NCBI RefSeq assembly: GCF_000227135.1
Contig: NC_018234.1
Span: 328,986 to 392,985 of the forward strand
Direction of reading: 5' to 3'
Length of the DNA: 64,000 bases
From: Leishmania donovani
Taxonomy: Eukaryota; Euglenozoa; Kinetoplastea; Trypanosomatida; Trypanosomatidae
This document shows, in pieces, positions 60,622 to 64,000 of the stretch. Each line of letters opens with the position of its first letter. The stretch's first letter is position 1. Below the pieces are notes generated by a model. The model was not told the origin of the DNA. It was given only the letters and a program-made list of their open reading frames with translations, and did not search any database. The position numbers and the translations under genes were made by a program.

Positions 60622-63600
60622 ATGGCGCCGCGGCAGCAACTTCGCGCCGCTGCGCTTTTTGGTGTGCTCCTCATCACCGGCGTGGCGTGCGTCGGCGTCA
60701 CCGGCGTCCATGCCAGCTCCGATGCGGTGGTACAGACAACCCCGACATACCCGCTGCTGGATGTTGTCTTTCTCGCCACCACCTCCATGGACCCTGACAG
60801 GACGCTGTACATATCCTCTGCAAGCAACTGCAGCAGTCGAGTCTCGCCGATCTGCACGCTGGGCCGCACTCAAGTCGGTGTAAACTACAACAGCTCAACG
60901 TGCATCTTCAACGTCACGTCCGCCTCTCTCGGCTTGAATGCGGCGACAGCGTCGTCGATACCTGCGCTTCACTGGTGCAGCAGCGCCACCGGCACCACGC
61001 CCTTTGCGACGCTGCAGATGAACGCGGTTCGCATGACACCCGGCTACGCCTATTACAGTGCGGACACGACCTTCACCTTCAACCAAGCGACCCCGGTTGG
61101 CGCCAAGGTAGGGCTGTACCGGGAAAGCAGCTGTGACACACTGCTGAATGGCCTGCCGTTGACGACGCTGCAGAGCTCGCGCGAGCTGACAGCGAGCATC
61201 GGTCCCCGCACTGTCACGTACGTGTGTGCGTCCATTCCAACCGTCTTCAACAACGCCACCGTCATTGCAGTGCGCTCGGTAGTTTACGGCGTGTCTCCCT
61301 ATGACATATACACCACCCAGGGCATCCGCCATCGCAGCGTCGTCATCAGCGCCTCATCGTCCTTCCACTACATGTCACTCTCAACTGACCCGCAGTGCCT
61401 GACACTGGCGCAGCCATATCAGCAGACGGAGACGGGCGACGGGGTACTGACCATCAAGGTGCCGCGCGGCACGTACTACTTCTGCGGTGTCGTCATCCGC
61501 GGCCTCGAAGGGGTCGGCGTGTTTGTGCCGGCTCTTAGCACGTTCAAGGTGCTCGAGTATGGCATTCAGCCGCACACCATGTACGCGGCGCGCGCCACTC
61601 CGATGTCCTTCTCACTGGACGCTGTCGCTGTGCAGAGCAAGCTGCAGGGCGCCCTTTTTACCACCGCCAACTGCGGTGTGAGCGGCAGCAAGCCGGTGAC
61701 AAGCTGGAGCGCGTCAATGACGTGGACGGTGGGTGTTGCCGGCACCTACTACGCCTGCGTACGCACAAGTGGCAGCACCCTAGCCGCCGACCTGGGCTAC
61801 GTCAATCAGGTGGTGGTCTCCAACATCCCTGCGGTGTCTCTCGCTCGCCAGCCGGCCATCAGTGGTCTCGGCGAGCTGGCTACAGTGACGCGCAGCGCCC
61901 TCGACGACGTCCCCGCAGCTGTGGTGACAGTCGGGCTGTCGACTAGCTCGAGCTGCGCTACTCTCTTTGCCGGGGGTAGCACAACGGAGACGGGGAGTAC
62001 GGCCTCTTTTTATGTGCCTGAGAACTCGCCAAGCAGCACCTTCTATTGCGTGTCGAACCGACTCACGACGGACGCGAGCGGCGGTGACAGCAGTGAGCCC
62101 ACCAAGGCGGTCTACTACCCGCTTGGACCGCTGGAGCTGCGCACCTACGGCCTGACCTACCCTGCCCTACGCACCCAGGCGACGATGAAGGTGGGACTCG
62201 ACAGCGACGTTGTCTTCGGCAGCGGCACCTCCATTTGTCTGACACCTGCTCTTCTCCCCAGCAGCAGCAGCAGCAGCAGCACTACCAGCATTAGCAGCAG
62301 CACTAGCAGCATTAGCAGCAGCTTCGTTGACCATGACACCTGCGACACCGCGATCGCCGCTAACAGCGACATCGCCATGACATTCCAGCTCTCCAGTCTA
62401 ACCTCCATACTCACCCCCGTGCTATTCCCAGTAGCAGGAAGTTGGTTGCTCTGCGTGCGGGAGCCTGGCGTGATGGGCAGCGCGTACGTGCGGCTGCGCA
62501 CGCTGCGCGTGTACGGCAACGCCACTGTGACCCCAGACGGCGTTATACCGGGGATACCAGCAAGGCTCGCCGTCACAGCGATTCCGCCGTCGACGACGGT
62601 GAGCCTGACGACGGACATCGCCTGCTCGATCAACATGCCAGTGGTGACCACGACGCAGTCGAGCCTGACTGGCACGGCTGCCCTCGTCTTCACACACATG
62701 GCCCTGGGCAACCTCCTTCTCTGCGTTGGCTACCATGGCGAGCACATGTCTCAGGGGACGGCAGCGGAGCTGATGGTGGCTGGCACCGTGGCGAGCACGA
62801 ATGCCCGCGTCGTGCCACCCCTGGCTGTCGATTCCGTGCCCACGCAGCTGACTTTTTCCGCCCGAGGCGCTTCGTCACTGAGCGGCTACACCGCGCTGCT
62901 GGTGCCGCCAAGCACCAGCGGCCGCGTTGCGACCACGTGTCCAACATCCGCGACCGCTGAACTTATTCAGCTACCAATATCCGTGCCTCCCTCCGCTACT
63001 ACCGGCGCGATCGCCGTTGCCACCTTCACTCCTGCCAGCAGCACGGTGGGCACCGCGTATCTCGTGTGTGCTGGTGCAGCTGGAAAATTTATTTCAACCG
63101 GGACGGTGACGGTAGCTGCTGCTCCAGCCATGACGACTGATCCCTCGCCGCCCGCCTTTGGACTCCCAGCCCATGTGACTTTCAGCAGTGCGATTATGTC
63201 TCTCTCTCACGCGGACACCTTCACTGCTATCAAAGCCACGGACAGCTGTACCTCGGATATGAGCATCGCAACCGTGTTCGCCACAGGGAGCGTGGACACC
63301 GCAACAGGGGCCGCCCAGCCCTTTGTGGTCCCCACGCTGCCTAGCACGGTCACGTCGGTGCGGCTGTGCGTGGCGAAGAAGGTCCAACTCGTCGGCAGCA
63401 CGCTCGGCTACGCAGACGCAGGCGTCATTGAACTAAACACCTTCACCTCCATCACTAGGTACGCGCAGCAGGGGCGACCCAACACGCTGGTTGGCAAACC
63501 GCTCCTCAGCACCGCGACGCTCTACCTTGTCAGCTGCACCGGAGCTGGATGTGGCGCCAGCAACGCCGACATCGCGTGCTCTTCTACCGACGCCACCAAG

Positions 63601-64000
63601 TACACCACTTCCAGCCACTCACCCCTCACAGCTCCCGCGGGCACGTACTTCCTGTGCCAGCGCGTGACGGTGGGCACGGTGGTGTCGGTGGTGGGCTCGA
63701 ACACGACGGTGGAGGTGGTGGAGCCGTTTAAGATGCGCCTCTCCGTAGACCCCTCTGCCATTCGCGCGTACGTGCCGTTCGCAGTGACCATGTCGGGCGG
63801 CCCTGGCGGCGCGGGGGCGAAGTACACGGTGGTGGCGCAGCCCGCCTCTACTCCGTGCGGCAAGACGGCTGCCGAGTCACAGCGCTTTACCATGGGCAGA
63901 GACACCACGGACATCACCATCACGGACATCGTGCCGATGCAAAACATCTGCTTCTGCGTGCAACCGTCCCCTAAAAAAAAAAAAAAAAAAAAAAAAAAAA
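60622..64000 (+). CDS. large secreted or surface protein of repeated Cys-marked modules (partial)
   Basis: Open from ATG 60622 to the window end without a stop (about 1117 codons before the terminal poly(A)). The N-terminus MAPRQQLRAAALFGVLLITG has a classic signal peptide. The rest is Thr/Ser/Val-rich and made of diverged modules of about 85-135 residues. Each carries a Cys in a loop (such as ESSCDTL or SSSCATL) and ends with a hydrophobic-Cys-Val strand: YVCAS (61219), YYFCG (61468), YYACVR (61744), FYCVS (62041), LLCVR (62449), LLLCVG (62716), LVCAG (63061), LCVAK (63364), FLCQR (63646), FCVQ (63952). This looks like a string of disulfide-bonded beta-sandwich domains, as in adhesin-like ectodomains. 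A Ser-rich run (62260-62326) is inserted in one module. NxS/T sites are present. Membrane anchor or GPI signal would lie outside the window. I do not recognise a named family. Confidence 0.8.
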   Translation, partial: MAPRQQLRAAALFGVLLITGVACVGVTGVHASSDAVVQTTPTYPLLDVVFLATTSMDPDRTLYISSASNCSSRVSPICTLGRTQVGVNYNSSTCIFNVTSASLGLNAATASSIPALHWCSSATGTTPFATLQMNAVRMTPGYAYYSADTTFTFNQATPVGAKVGLYRESSCDTLLNGLPLTTLQSSRELTASIGPRTVTYVCASIPTVFNNATVIAVRSVVYGVSPYDIYTTQGIRHRSVVISASSSFHYMSLSTDPQCLTLAQPYQQTETGDGVLTIKVPRGTYYFCGVVIRGLEGVGVFVPALSTFKVLEYGIQPHTMYAARATPMSFSLDAVAVQSKLQGALFTTANCGVSGSKPVTSWSASMTWTVGVAGTYYACVRTSGSTLAADLGYVNQVVVSNIPAVSLARQPAISGLGELATVTRSALDDVPAAVVTVGLSTSSSCATLFAGGSTTETGSTASFYVPENSPSSTFYCVSNRLTTDASGGDSSEPTKAVYYPLGPLELRTYGLTYPALRTQATMKVGLDSDVVFGSGTSICLTPALLPSSSSSSSTTSISSSTSSISSSFVDHDTCDTAIAANSDIAMTFQLSSLTSILTPVLFPVAGSWLLCVREPGVMGSAYVRLRTLRVYGNATVTPDGVIPGIPARLAVTAIPPSTTVSLTTDIACSINMPVVTTTQSSLTGTAALVFTHMALGNLLLCVGYHGEHMSQGTAAELMVAGTVASTNARVVPPLAVDSVPTQLTFSARGASSLSGYTALLVPPSTSGRVATTCPTSATAELIQLPISVPPSATTGAIAVATFTPASSTVGTAYLVCAGAAGKFISTGTVTVAAAPAMTTDPSPPAFGLPAHVTFSSAIMSLSHADTFTAIKATDSCTSDMSIATVFATGSVDTATGAAQPFVVPTLPSTVTSVRLCVAKKVQLVGSTLGYADAGVIELNTFTSITRYAQQGRPNTLVGKPLLSTATLYLVSCTGAGCGASNADIACSSTDATKYTTSSHSPLTAPAGTYFLCQRVTVGTVVSVVGSNTTVEVVEPFKMRLSVDPSAIRAYVPFAVTMSGGPGGAGAKYTVVAQPASTPCGKTAAESQRFTMGRDTTDITITDIVPMQNICFCVQPSPKKKKKKKKK
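63973..64000. repeat. 28-base poly(A) at the window edge, inside the open frame
   Basis: The coding sequence passes from CCGTCCCCT straight into 28 A, which would encode a poly-Lys run. Nothing comparable occurs in the preceding 3.3 kb of GC-rich coding sequence. It may be an assembly artefact or a scaffold edge rather than real coding DNA. Confidence 0.8.

Overview
The window looks like nuclear DNA of a trypanosomatid, most likely Leishmania or a close relative. The reasons are long intronless GC-rich genes all read from one strand, 1-5 kb spacers full of CA/GT, TA and homopyrimidine runs, polypyrimidine-AG trans-splice sites in front of genes, no bacterial-type operon signals, and two diverged inverted copies of a dispersed repeat that resembles the Leishmania SIDER retroposons. 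There are two assembly gaps (3800-4525 and 43415-43513). All protein genes are on the + strand, consistent with one polycistronic unit. The one supported gene on the - strand is a tRNA-Arg.

Layout, left to right: malonyl-CoA decarboxylase (274-2751); a spacer with a gap and an inverted SIDER-like repeat; a giant 3807-residue WD-repeat protein (6089-17512); a PP1 inhibitor-3 homologue (18769-19221); a broken protein-kinase-like pseudogene (21940-23359); a TATATG minisatellite; a J-domain membrane protein (26730-28043); a PFK-2/FBPase-2-like protein (29277-33209); a second J-domain membrane protein (36442-38268) followed by a SIDER-like repeat; a third J-domain membrane protein (41002-42699); an unrecognised 325-residue protein (43629-44606); and a fumarate-reductase-like flavoprotein fused to cytochrome b5 (46132-48147).

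The tRNA-Arg(ACG) at 51019-51090 is followed by an AT-richer stretch with two genes of relaxed codon bias. These are an RRM/polyproline protein (51544-52659) and phosphoacetylglucosamine mutase (53552-55345). A decayed cytochrome b5 domain gene (56609-57154) follows. The window closes inside a large secreted or surface protein built of about ten cysteine-marked modules (60622 onward), whose sequence runs into a 28-base poly(A) at the window edge.

Recognisable biochemistry is mitochondrial or central metabolism (malonyl-CoA removal, fructose-2,6-bisphosphate control, fumarate reduction), UDP-GlcNAc supply (the mutase), PP1 control and mitochondrial-type co-chaperones. In trypanosomatids neighbouring genes are usually co-transcribed without sharing a pathway, so I do not infer one joint system. 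The points most worth following up are the two pseudogenes caught in decay, the three membrane J-proteins within 16 kb, the PFK-2/FBPase-2 homologue with altered catalytic motifs, and the compositional island beside the tRNA.
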